From contig JAMCTM010000013.1 in assembly GCA_023379465.1 (NCBI GenBank), positions 1-12,465 on the forward strand: a DNA stretch of 12,465 nucleotides, given 5' to 3'. Positions 6,589 to 12,465 of the stretch are shown piece after piece. Origin of the DNA: Patescibacteria group bacterium (lineage in GTDB: Bacteria; Patescibacteria; Microgenomatia; Levybacterales; UBA12049). Every line of letters begins with the position of its first letter. The stretch's first letter is position 1. The notes beneath the pieces were generated by a model. The model saw only the letters and a list, made by a program, of their open reading frames with translations. It made no database searches and was not told where the DNA came from. Made by a program: the position numbers and the translations under genes.

Positions 6589-7839
6589 CTAAAAGGGTTC
6601 TGATGACAACCTTTCCGCCAGTTGGTTTTTTGAGAGGGTTTCCTGCCTGCCGGTTTTCATGTTTTTTAAAGCAACCTGATTTTTTTTGGCCTCCTCCGGT
6701 CCGATCATAACAAGATAAGGTATTTCTTTCTGATTTGCGTATTTAAACTGTTTCTCAAGCGGCACATCTTCGCCTAGAAAAATTTCCGCTTCCACCAGGG
6801 CGTTTCGCAGCATCGAGGCGGTGCCGAGGGATTGCGCCATCAGTTCTTTTGAAAAAACGGTAACCAAAACTTTTGTTTTCCGTAGGTTCGCGGGGAAAAG
6901 ATTTAGCTCTTCCATTGCCTCGATAATTCTGTCAAACCCAAAGGCGCAGCCAACAGCAGGGATATCTTTACCCGCAAACATGCCGATCAAATTATCGTAT
7001 CTTCCGCCTCCGCAAACAGATCCTCCGGTGTATCCGTTGATCTCAATTTCGAAAATCATGCCGGTGTAATAATCAAGCCCCCGGGCAAGAGTAGGGGAAA
7101 ATTGCGGCAAGTTATATTGTTTTGCCGTTTGTCTTAGAGTAAGGAAGATATCCATTAAGCTTTTTGGCGGCAGTCTATTTTCCAGGTGTTGCAATATTAG
7201 ATTTCTTGTATTTTTGTCTATTCCGATTTTTGCCAATTCTTCGATAACTTTTGAGCGTCCTATTTTTTTAATTTTATCAATACTTCTTACGGCAGAAAAC
7301 AACTGGTTTTCTTCTAGGAAACCGCCTTTTATAAGGTCTCTAAAAACCTGTCTGTCATTGATAATGATTTTAAAGGTTTTAAACCCAAGCTTTAGCAAAG
7401 AATTTTCCGCCACCTGTATAATCTCCGCGTCAGCAAGGGGAGAGTTTGTTCCAACGATGTCAATGTCGCACTGCAGGAATTCTCTGTACCTGCCTTTTTG
7501 GGTATTTTCGGCGCGCCAGACGTTTTGAATCTGATAACGTTTAAAAGGCATTGCTAATTTGTTTTGATATTGCGCCACAACCCTTGCCAAGGGGACAGTC
7601 TGATCATACCTAAGGGCAACCCGCCGTCCTCCGTTATCGGCAAACCGATACATTAATTTATCTCCTTCTTCTCCGTATTTGCCCATTAGAATTTCTTCGT
7701 ATTCCAAAGCCGGTGTTTCCAGGGGTTCAAAGCCATAGGATTCAAAGACCTTTTGCAGGACTTCTATAACATATTGCCGTTTCCCGGCCTCCTTGGGAAG
7801 AAAATCCCTAAATCCTTTTAAGGTTTGCGGTTTATTCAT
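6589..7839 (-). CDS. hisS: Histidine-tRNA ligase (HisRS)
   Basis: This class II aminoacyl-tRNA synthetase charges tRNA-His in the cytoplasm. The family opening LKGFRDFLP (7-15) is followed by motif 2, RAENTQKGRYREFLQCD (109-125), then the histidine-specific LARGLDYYTG (251-260) and SVCGGGRYDNLIG (274-286). Motif 3 (AVGCAFGFDRI, 295-305) has Asp where Glu is commoner before the key Arg. The anticodon-binding domain occupies about 322-410. Length 416 is normal. The QCDIDIVG stretch after motif 2 resembles eukaryotic and archaeal HisRS (QCDFDIAG in human) more than the enterobacterial sequence. The ATG fits the family N-terminus, but there is no obvious SD. It is 58 nt downstream of the membrane-protein gene and leads into rpsF. 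Ends with TAG. Confidence 0.96.
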   Translation of the reverse strand: MNKPQTLKGFRDFLPKEAGKRQYVIEVLQKVFESYGFEPLETPALEYEEILMGKYGEEGDKLMYRFADNGGRRVALRYDQTVPLARVVAQYQNKLAMPFKRYQIQNVWRAENTQKGRYREFLQCDIDIVGTNSPLADAEIIQVAENSLLKLGFKTFKIIINDRQVFRDLIKGGFLEENQLFSAVRSIDKIKKIGRSKVIEELAKIGIDKNTRNLILQHLENRLPPKSLMDIFLTLRQTAKQYNLPQFSPTLARGLDYYTGMIFEIEINGYTGGSVCGGGRYDNLIGMFAGKDIPAVGCAFGFDRIIEAMEELNLFPANLRKTKVLVTVFSKELMAQSLGTASMLRNALVEAEIFLGEDVPLEKQFKYANQKEIPYLVMIGPEEAKKNQVALKNMKTGRQETLSKNQLAERLSSEPF

Positions 7840-7857
7840 GCGTTTCTGATTCTTGTA

Positions 7858-7889
7858 TCATATCATAAAGGTGCCCTATTGCCTTTTGT
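7858..7889 (-). promoter_or_regulatory. Possible promoter upstream of hisS
   Basis: The 58-nt gap before hisS holds, on the minus strand, TTTACA followed after 19 bp by two overlapping TATGAT boxes (TATGATATGAT). The spacing is longer than ideal. A start just after the boxes would give a leader of roughly 15 nt. This is the best internal promoter candidate between the membrane-protein gene and the ribosomal genes, but it is weak. Confidence 0.35.
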
Positions 7890-7897
7890 AAATCCTT

Positions 7898-8617
7898 TTA
7901 GATTTGACTGTTTCGAAATTCCGGCTTGGATAAGAAAATAAACGCCGTTATGGGCATTGCCGCAAGCATCAGAATGAACACGGATATTTGCGGAATCAAT
8001 TCCAAGATTAAAAAAATATAGCATATTGCCTCAAAAAGAAAATTATTATAGGGGGTTCTTTTGGCAGGGATATTAAACGTTTTGCGCCAAACAAAAAGCG
8101 CCAGAAACATAAATATTATTGACCATAATGGGGCTGTCCGCAAGGTTTTGATCATAGGCGCGGCGCCGAATTCTCCGGTGAATGACAAAACTGCCAAATA
8201 AGCCGCTGTTAAAAAAAGGGCGCGGCCCGGTTTTAAGGCCAGACCGTTTTGCCTGGGAAAGAAGCGGTTTAGTAAATAAAAGGCAAAGACAGTAAAGAGA
8301 GACGATTGTATCCGCATAAGAAAAGTTATCGGGTTATTTTTCGGGTCAAGAACAAAATTGGCGATTTCTCCGTGAAAAAATCCGGTTATCCCAACCGAAT
8401 AAATTACAAAGGTAATTAAAACCAATTGAAAAATAGTTAAAGAGTATTTGGTGATTAAAGATTCCAAAAGGTGAAATAAAACAAAATACAGCAAGAAAAG
8501 GGTGATGAAACTTACCGGGCTAAATAATCCGTTACTGCCCGCCGCGGTTACTTCGCCTGAAAAAATCATCAGAAGAAGGGCTCCGGCAATGCTTCTTTTA
8601 TAAACGTATCGTTTCAC
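7898..8617 (-). CDS. Unrecognised multi-pass membrane protein
   Basis: I do not recognise this 239-residue protein. It is strongly hydrophobic, with about seven or eight likely membrane helices near residues 10-28, 34-55, 61-80, 100-119, 132-150, 162-178, 192-209 and 211-229. Short charged loops lie between them, including FFPRQNGLALKPGR (119-132) and WRKTFNIPAKRTPYNN (177-192). The first helix ends in TAAGSNG and could be a signal peptide. I see no catalytic motif or ligand pattern. The start is GTG with no clear SD, and an in-frame alternative is not obvious. It is the first gene of the minus-strand block, 58 nt upstream of hisS and divergent from the NUDIX gene. Codon use looks like its neighbours and the frame is open for 720 nt, so it is very likely a real gene of unknown function. 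Confidence 0.8.
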   Translation of the reverse strand: MKRYVYKRSIAGALLLMIFSGEVTAAGSNGLFSPVSFITLFLLYFVLFHLLESLITKYSLTIFQLVLITFVIYSVGITGFFHGEIANFVLDPKNNPITFLMRIQSSLFTVFAFYLLNRFFPRQNGLALKPGRALFLTAAYLAVLSFTGEFGAAPMIKTLRTAPLWSIIFMFLALFVWRKTFNIPAKRTPYNNFLFEAICYIFLILELIPQISVFILMLAAMPITAFIFLSKPEFRNSQI

Positions 8618-8639
8618 AATAAAAGATACCCTGATAAGG

Positions 8640-8645
8640 ATTATA
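8640..8645 (-). promoter_or_regulatory. Candidate -10 box for the membrane-protein gene
   Basis: A perfect TATAAT on the minus strand lies 22 nt upstream of the GTG start. No good -35 sits at 16-18 bp (the best hexamer is TAGCAT), so the match is to a -10 only. Confidence 0.35.
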
Positions 8646-8776
8646 CAACAGAGGAATGGCTAATGCTACCCATTTTTAGAGATGTTTTGTTTATAAAAAA
8701 GACGTCGAGGAAACATAGAGCCTCTAAAAGCAAAAACTCCTACACTCAGTGAAAAATTTCTAGAACTAAAATTTGA

Positions 8777-8782
8777 TATAAT
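8777..8782 (+). promoter_or_regulatory. Candidate -10 box for the NUDIX gene
   Basis: TATAAT lies 38 nt before the ATG, giving an expected leader of about 30 nt. No convincing -35 is present at the usual distance. The TTCTAGAA palindrome immediately upstream would overlap the promoter and could be a regulator site, by inference only. Confidence 0.35.
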
Positions 8783-8820
8783 TCTTTTACGGAAACGGTA
8801 TTGATTCTTCATAAAGTAAT

Positions 8821-9285
8821 ATGTCGCATGTCCATGAATTAATTGATTTCGCGGTAAGCGCTTTTATAGTTAAAGACAATAAGGTTCTATTAATTCATCA
8901 CAAGAAGTTAAATAAATGGTTACCTATAGGTGGTCATATAGAACTTAATGAGGATCCAGAAGAAGCGTTGCTAAGGGAAATTAAGGAAGAGAGTGGTTTA
9001 AATGTTGATATAGAAGGTGAAAGACCTAATATAATTTCTCCCGGAACAAAATTTTTGCATAGACCTAGGTTTGTAGACGTTTCAGAAATTTCCCAAACCC
9101 ATCGACATATACATTTTATTTATTTTTTAAAATCAGAAAAAGAGGAAGTCAGACTTTCCGTAAAAGAACATAACGATATCAGATGGTTTTCCTTAAGGGA
9201 TTTGGATAATGCTGATTTTAATTTGTTACCGAGCATCCGTTATTATTCTCAAAGAGCAATTGAGGAAATAGGATTGATTAGCTAA
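8821..9285 (+). CDS. NUDIX hydrolase
   Basis: NUDIX enzymes hydrolyse nucleoside diphosphates linked to another moiety (damaged dNTPs, ADP-ribose, capped RNA and others) using divalent metal. The complete NUDIX box G-x5-E-x7-R-E-U-x-E-E-x-G-U is present at residues 38-60 (G38, E44, R52-E53, E56-E57, G59), with a KWLPIGGHI lead-in. WFSLRDLDN (122-130) is the usual late strand-loop of the fold. Length 154 is normal for a single-domain member. The substrate cannot be assigned. Codon choice is visibly more A/T-rich (many TTA, ATA, AAT, GGT) than in ychF, pyrG or the ribosomal block, which may signal recent acquisition. It ends 18 nt before ychF, so the two could be cotranscribed. No strong SD is seen. 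Confidence 0.92.
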   Translation: MSHVHELIDFAVSAFIVKDNKVLLIHHKKLNKWLPIGGHIELNEDPEEALLREIKEESGLNVDIEGERPNIISPGTKFLHRPRFVDVSEISQTHRHIHFIYFLKSEKEEVRLSVKEHNDIRWFSLRDLDNADFNLLPSIRYYSQRAIEEIGLIS

Positions 9286-9303
9286 GTTCTGTTAAATGTT
9301 TTT

Positions 9304-10488
9304 ATGAATTTGCAAATCGGGATAGTTGGGCTTCCAAATATCGGGAAAAGTACGCTGTTTAACGCGCTTTTAAAAAAACAGCAGGCTTTTGTTGCCAATT
9401 ATCCTTTTGCCACTCTTGAGCCGAATGTCGGAGTGGTGCCGGTGCCGGACGCGAGACTTCTGGAGCTTGCAAAGGTTATTGCATTTTCAGAACACTCGGA
9501 AAACTCGGCAAAATCAGACAATCAGAATTTCAGACAATCTGGTATTTCAGACTCACTGAGTCATTCTGAGTTTTCCGAGAAACTCCCGCCGATCAAACCC
9601 GCGACTGTGGAGTTTGTTGATATTGCCGGGCTTGTCAAAGGCGCGTCGGAAGGAGCAGGACTTGGTAATAAATTTTTATCCCACATCAGGGAAGTTTCGG
9701 TCATTGCCCATGTAGTGCGCGCGTTTGCGGATGAGAATATTATTCGCGAAGGTTCTATAGATTTTAAAACAGATTATCAAACCATTCAAACAGAGTTAAT
9801 GTTGGCAGACCTTGGTACGATACAAAATTCAAAACTCAAAACGCAAAAATCAAAATTACAATTAACCCCCCAAAACTTATTAGACAGGATATTAAGCGGC
9901 CTAGACAGCGGGATTCCGGTAAGGGATATTGAACTGACAGACGATGAGAAAGAAGAGATAAGAGACCTTCATTTGCTAACCGCAAAGCCTGAAATTATAG
10001 TTTTGAATGTGTCGGAGGAGGAATACACAGCGGTTTCTATGATTGAGCTTATTGATAAATATTCCAGACTGCTGTTATTGCCTAAGGACAGGTTTGTTGT
10101 GATAAGCGCCAAGATCGAGTCGGATCTCGCGTCTCTTTCCGAGGAGGAGCAAAAGGACTATCTAAAAGAATTAAGGCTTGATGAATCAGGCCTGGAGCGC
10201 CTGATTAAAACCGCTTACCAAAGACTTGGTTTGGTTTCTTTCTTGACAGCGGGAGAAAAAGAGATAAGGGCATGGACTATTAAGAAGGGAACAGGGGCGG
10301 GGGAGGCGGCAGGGGTAATTCATACGGATTTCAGCAAAAATTTTATCAAGGCAGAGGTAGTTTCTTACGGGGATTTTGTTCAGAACAAGGGCTGGAAAGG
10401 AAGCAGGGAAAAGGGAAAAACAAGGCTTGAAGGCAGGGATTACATAATGCAGGAAGCAGATATAGTAGAATTTAAGATCGGGACATGA
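9304..10488 (+). CDS. ychF: Ribosome-associated ATPase YchF/OLA1, with two atypical inserts
   Basis: YchF is an Obg-family P-loop protein that prefers ATP and binds the ribosome, with links to stress response. G1 is GLPNIGKS (9-16), and G3 lies in DIAGLVKGASEGAGLGNKF (106-124). The G4 position is N235-V-S-E238, the NxSE form that explains ATP preference. The C-terminal TGS domain (about 305-392) includes TAGEKEIRAWTIKKGTGAG and RLEGRDYIMQEADIVEF. Two regions depart from the family. Residues about 60-97 hold about 31 extra Ser/Glu/Asn-rich residues where the family has a short loop. Residues 172-190 in the helical domain are a Lys/Gln/Ser/Leu-rich segment encoded by an A-rich repeat. The frame stays open and all motifs survive, so the gene is probably functional. 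It starts with ATG without an SD and stops with TGA at the expected C-terminus. It is 64 nt upstream of pyrG. Confidence 0.95.
   Translation: MNLQIGIVGLPNIGKSTLFNALLKKQQAFVANYPFATLEPNVGVVPVPDARLLELAKVIAFSEHSENSAKSDNQNFRQSGISDSLSHSEFSEKLPPIKPATVEFVDIAGLVKGASEGAGLGNKFLSHIREVSVIAHVVRAFADENIIREGSIDFKTDYQTIQTELMLADLGTIQNSKLKTQKSKLQLTPQNLLDRILSGLDSGIPVRDIELTDDEKEEIRDLHLLTAKPEIIVLNVSEEEYTAVSMIELIDKYSRLLLLPKDRFVVISAKIESDLASLSEEEQKDYLKELRLDESGLERLIKTAYQRLGLVSFLTAGEKEIRAWTIKKGTGAGEAAGVIHTDFSKNFIKAEVVSYGDFVQNKGWKGSREKGKTRLEGRDYIMQEADIVEFKIGT
9495..9579. repeat. Inverted-repeat-bounded element inside ychF
   Basis: Perfect 12-bp inverted repeats, CTCGGAAAACTC (9495-9506) and GAGTTTTCCGAG (9568-9579), bound an 85-bp segment coding for residues about 64-92 of YchF. 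This is the part that has no counterpart in the family. Inside are a GACTCA-C-TGAGTC palindrome (9550-9562), a small CAGA-CAA-TCTG hairpin (9531-9541), and direct copies of TCAGACAATC (9514-9523, 9530-9539) and TTTCAGAC (9528-9535, 9545-9552). The repeats are directly visible. Reading it as an inserted palindromic element is inference. Confidence 0.65.
9823..9862 (+). repeat. A-rich degenerate short tandem repeat in ychF
   Basis: A run of units like AAAATTC, AAAACTC, AAAACGC, AAAAATC, AAAATTAC repeats roughly every 7 nt and encodes the Ser-Lys-Leu-Lys-Thr-Gln-Lys-rich part of YchF (about 174-187). It replaces normal helical-domain sequence rather than lengthening the protein. It resembles the short heptameric repeats known from cyanobacterial and some uncultivated bacterial intergenic DNA. 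Confidence 0.55.
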
Positions 10489-10518
10489 ATTATCCAGATA
10501 ATAATTACTATAAGATAA

Positions 10519-10547
10519 TTGACGGGGAATAAATATTTTGCTAAGAT
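10519..10547 (+). promoter_or_regulatory. Sigma-70-type promoter for pyrG, probably leaderless
   Basis: TTGACG (10519-10524) and TAAGAT (10542-10547) are 17 bp apart in the 64-nt ychF-pyrG gap. The -10 ends 5 nt before the GTG at 10553, so transcription should begin at or within a base or two of the start codon. No SD is present upstream of that GTG, which agrees with a leaderless mRNA and supports the choice of GTG as the start. Confidence 0.6.
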
Positions 10548-10552
10548 AAATC

Positions 10553-12271
10553 GTGCACCCTGATAAACCTACAAGCAATAGTAGAAAAACAAAATATATT
10601 TTTGTCTCGGGCGGGGTTATTTCCGGAATCGGCAAAGGCACCACGGTTGCCGCTATCGCTTTTCTTCTTAAATCCGCAGGATATAAAGTTGCTCCAATAA
10701 AGTTTGAAAACTATCTAAATCTGGACGCGGGCACGATAAATCCGATAGAACACGGAGATCCGTTTTTATGCGAAGACGGAACAGAGGCAGACATGGATAT
10801 TGGAAGCTATGAAAAATTTTTGGACGAGGACATGGGCCGGGATAATTTTGTTACCATGGGCAGAATTTACCAGACTGTTATAGATCGGGAAAGGCGGTTT
10901 GAATACAAGGGCGAAGATGTCGAGGCAATTCCTTACATAACAGATGAGGTTATTTTTCGGATTAAAAATCTTGCCGGAAAGAAGGACGCGGATATTGTTT
11001 TGATAGAACTTGGAGGAACAGCGGGAGAATACCAAAATGTTTTCTACTATGAGGCTTCGCGTATCATGGCGCTTAAGAACCCCGGCGACGTGTTGCATAT
11101 CCACGTTAGCTATGTGCCAACACCAAACCATTTAGGCGAACCTAAAACAAAACCAACTCAGCTTTCTGTTAGAACCTTAAATTCATTGGGTATTCAGCCT
11201 GATTTTATAATCGCCCGGTCAGAGAAATATCTTGATCAAAGAAGACAAGACAGGTTTGCGCTTTTTTGCAATATGCTGCCCTCGGATATAATTTCCAGTC
11301 CTGATTTAACCTCTGTCTATGAGATACCGCTTGTTTTACATAAACAGGGGCTGGACCGTAGGGCTTTGGAAAAACTGGGCCTGCCGGTTAATTCCATAAA
11401 CCTATTTAATTGGGAAAAATTAATTGAGTCCATCAAATCCAAAAAGCGAAAAAAAATAGACTTAGCCATAGTTGGTAAATATTTCGGCACAGGAGAGTAT
11501 CAGCTCCGGGATTCCTATGCTGCCCTGTTTGACGCCATAGATCATGCCGGTTGGGAAGTAGGTGTTGAGATTAAAACAAAATGGATTGACGCCGAAACCA
11601 TAGAATCCTCAATTGCCAAATCCAAAAACAAAGAAGAGGAGAAAAGGGGATTGGAGAAAATCTTAGGAAACCCAGATGGCATTATTGTGCCGATAGGTTG
11701 GGGGGAGAGGGGAGCAGAAGGAATGATTAAGTCAGCTTCTTATGCCAGGATTAGGAAGATACCATATCTTGGACTTTGTTACGGAATGCAGTTGGCGGTT
11801 GTTGCCTTCGCCAGGGATGTTCTCGGATTCAGCGATGCCGACACTACGGAAAATAATCCAAAAACAAAACATCCTGTTATCCATTTGATGTCAAAGCAGG
11901 AAGAATTTATGAAAAGACGATCATACGGGGGAACAATGCGGCTTGGGGCCTGGAAGGCAGTGGTCAAAAAGGGAACAAGGGCATTTGAGATATACAAAAA
12001 ATATAATGCTTTTATAAATGAATCGAAAGGCTTAACAAGCGAGCGGCACAGGCATAGATACGAATTTAATAATCAATACACCGCGGATTTCGAAAGAAAT
12101 GGACTTATGATAAGCGCGAGATCGAAAGAGGAAAACCTGGCAGAGATAATAGAGCTTCCTGAAAGTTCTCACCCTTTTTACCTCGGAACCCAGGGGCATC
12201 CGGAATATAAAAGCAGGCCACTCTCCCCCCACCCGATATTTTTAAGTTTTATAAAGGCATGCGCGAGATAG
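10553..12271 (+). CDS. pyrG: CTP synthase, divergent form
   Basis: PyrG makes CTP from UTP, ATP and glutamine. The synthetase domain (about 14-290) has the P-loop GGVISGIGKGT (20-30), then KFENYLNLDAGTINP (50-64), EDGTEADMDIG (74-84) and the ELGGTAGE stretch (152-159). The glutaminase domain (about 300-572) has nucleophile C409 in GLCYGMQ and the H549-P-E551 of its triad. Length 572 compares with about 545 in Escherichia coli. Two sites are unusual: KFENY replaces the common KLDPY/KIDPY, and the oxyanion-hole loop reads VPIGWG (379-384) instead of VPGGFG. A lysine/glutamate-rich insert lies at about 354-370. The catalytic residues are intact, so an active enzyme is expected. The start is GTG, and 14 extra residues precede the usual YIFV(S/T)GG start of the fold; the adjacent promoter supports that GTG. 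Ends with TAG. Confidence 0.95.
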   Translation: MHPDKPTSNSRKTKYIFVSGGVISGIGKGTTVAAIAFLLKSAGYKVAPIKFENYLNLDAGTINPIEHGDPFLCEDGTEADMDIGSYEKFLDEDMGRDNFVTMGRIYQTVIDRERRFEYKGEDVEAIPYITDEVIFRIKNLAGKKDADIVLIELGGTAGEYQNVFYYEASRIMALKNPGDVLHIHVSYVPTPNHLGEPKTKPTQLSVRTLNSLGIQPDFIIARSEKYLDQRRQDRFALFCNMLPSDIISSPDLTSVYEIPLVLHKQGLDRRALEKLGLPVNSINLFNWEKLIESIKSKKRKKIDLAIVGKYFGTGEYQLRDSYAALFDAIDHAGWEVGVEIKTKWIDAETIESSIAKSKNKEEEKRGLEKILGNPDGIIVPIGWGERGAEGMIKSASYARIRKIPYLGLCYGMQLAVVAFARDVLGFSDADTTENNPKTKHPVIHLMSKQEEFMKRRSYGGTMRLGAWKAVVKKGTRAFEIYKKYNAFINESKGLTSERHRHRYEFNNQYTADFERNGLMISARSKEENLAEIIELPESSHPFYLGTQGHPEYKSRPLSPHPIFLSFIKACAR

Positions 12272-12349
12272 ATAAAATTAAATTACGGTTACGTATTGCC
12301 TCATTAAAAATTGTTACTTTGCTTCGAATCGTTGCCTCACGATATAATG
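12272..12349. other. Convergent gap after pyrG
   Basis: This 78-bp gap separates pyrG from the probable minus-strand gene end. I see no strong terminator hairpin with a U-tract. A plus-strand pair TTGCTT (12319-12324) and TATAAT (12343-12348), 18 bp apart, looks promoter-like. It would direct transcription into the antisense of the next gene; no plus-strand gene is visible within the remaining window. Confidence 0.35.
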
Positions 12350-12465
12350 TTACCTGACAGGTGTTGGTTTTAACCGTTTGAGAATCTCGTCAATCTGTCG
12401 TTTTAACAAAACAAGATTTAGAGTTTTATACTGTTTTCTTAAACGATCTTTCACTTCTTTTGATA
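12350..12465 (-). CDS. 3' end of an unknown gene, cut by the right edge
   Basis: On the minus strand one frame is open from the window edge to a TAA at 12352-12350, giving 37 residues. It contains a charged amphipathic stretch (KDRLRKQYKTLNLVLLKRQ, then IDEILKRLK) ending in PTPVR. Leu/Ile spacing suggests a helix or coiled coil. The other two minus-strand frames carry early stops. The piece is too short to assign a family, and the whole call could be chance. Confidence 0.4.
   Translation of the reverse strand, partial: SKEVKDRLRKQYKTLNLVLLKRQIDEILKRLKPTPVR

Larger units (their letters stand above)
8618..8820. other. 203-bp divergent intergenic region
   Basis: This AT-rich gap separates the membrane-protein gene (minus) from the NUDIX gene (plus) and should hold promoters for both. 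Visible elements are TATAAT on the minus strand (8645-8640), TATAAT on the plus strand (8777-8782), a TAGAG-C-CTCTA palindrome (8716-8726), and a TTCTAGAA palindrome (8758-8765) flanked by two AAAATTT copies just upstream of the plus-strand -10. The palindromes could be operators, but nothing shows that. No ORF or RNA gene is evident. Confidence 0.5.

Noticed and set aside
9260..9303. Promoter for ychF (TTGAGG-17-TAAGTT)
   Set aside because: Both boxes are poor, the -35 lies in the NUDIX coding region, and AT-rich DNA gives such matches easily; cotranscription with the NUDIX gene is as likely.
9495..9579. Possible CRISPR-like or attachment-site repeat in ychF
   Set aside because: There is only one pair of inverted arms, no regular repeat-spacer series, and the segment is translated in frame. 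A palindromic insert explains it better.
10186..10644. 152-residue minus-strand frame across the ychF-pyrG junction
   Set aside because: It is antisense to two clear genes, has no family resemblance, and reads as a compositional shadow.
11628..11665. Purine-rich stretch in pyrG as a repeat insert
   Set aside because: It encodes a short Lys/Glu helix insert but has no inverted or tandem repeat structure.
12320..12345. TTCGAATC motif as a tRNA T-loop
   Set aside because: No acceptor, D-arm or anticodon-arm pairing can be built around it; a similar TTCGAATCC at about 3182 is inside the protease gene.

Overview
The window looks like a chromosomal housekeeping segment from a small-genome bacterium, most plausibly a member of the Candidate Phyla Radiation (Patescibacteria), perhaps Microgenomates. 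That placement is an inference. It rests on the compact layout, a shortened release factor 1, a eukaryote-like motif 2 in HisRS, a divergent CTP synthase with a non-canonical glutaminase oxyanion loop, a zinc-type S18, several genes without a Shine-Dalgarno sequence, and start codons that include GTG. Base composition is moderate, around 40-45% GC by eye. The standard bacterial code fits: every gene ends where its family should, including ychF, which ends on UGA.

Layout. Positions 1-174 are a leader region with one good promoter and possibly the first codons of a divergent gene running off the left edge. Positions 175-1334 (+) hold rpmE and prfA, a translation pair 5 nt apart. They meet, stop codon to stop codon with no intervening base, a long minus-strand block read from 8617 down to 1335. 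In transcription order that block is an unrecognised multi-pass membrane protein, hisS, rpsF, ssb, rpsR, ctpA (S41 protease), an HtrA/DegP-type S1C protease, and a KefB-like cation/proton antiporter with an NAD-binding RCK domain. Gaps in the block are 4-58 nt, so read-through is likely, though internal promoters may exist before hisS and before the antiporter. A 203-bp divergent intergenic region (8618-8820) separates the block from a plus-strand set: a NUDIX hydrolase, ychF and pyrG. At the right edge, 12350-12465 probably holds the 3' end of an unknown minus-strand gene converging on pyrG.

How the genes work together. Most products serve translation: L31, S6, S18, HisRS, RF1 and the ribosome-associated ATPase YchF. 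SSB sits between S6 and S18 as in most bacteria. ctpA and htrA form a two-gene, membrane-anchored, PDZ-containing proteolysis module on the outer face of the membrane, followed by an ion antiporter. This suggests envelope or stress homeostasis, by inference. PyrG makes CTP, and the NUDIX protein probably cleans up or processes a nucleotide.

The most notable signals are: (a) an extra stretch of about 31 residues inside YchF whose DNA is bounded by perfect 12-bp inverted repeats and contains smaller palindromes, resembling an in-frame palindromic element; (b) a second, A-rich short-repeat tract in the same gene; (c) candidate promoters placed so close to the start codons of rpmE, pyrG and possibly the antiporter gene that leaderless mRNAs are expected; (d) the unusual PyrG and RF1. 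I see no CRISPR array, transposase, phage gene, rRNA, tRNA or strong rho-independent terminator, and no convincing new multi-gene system.
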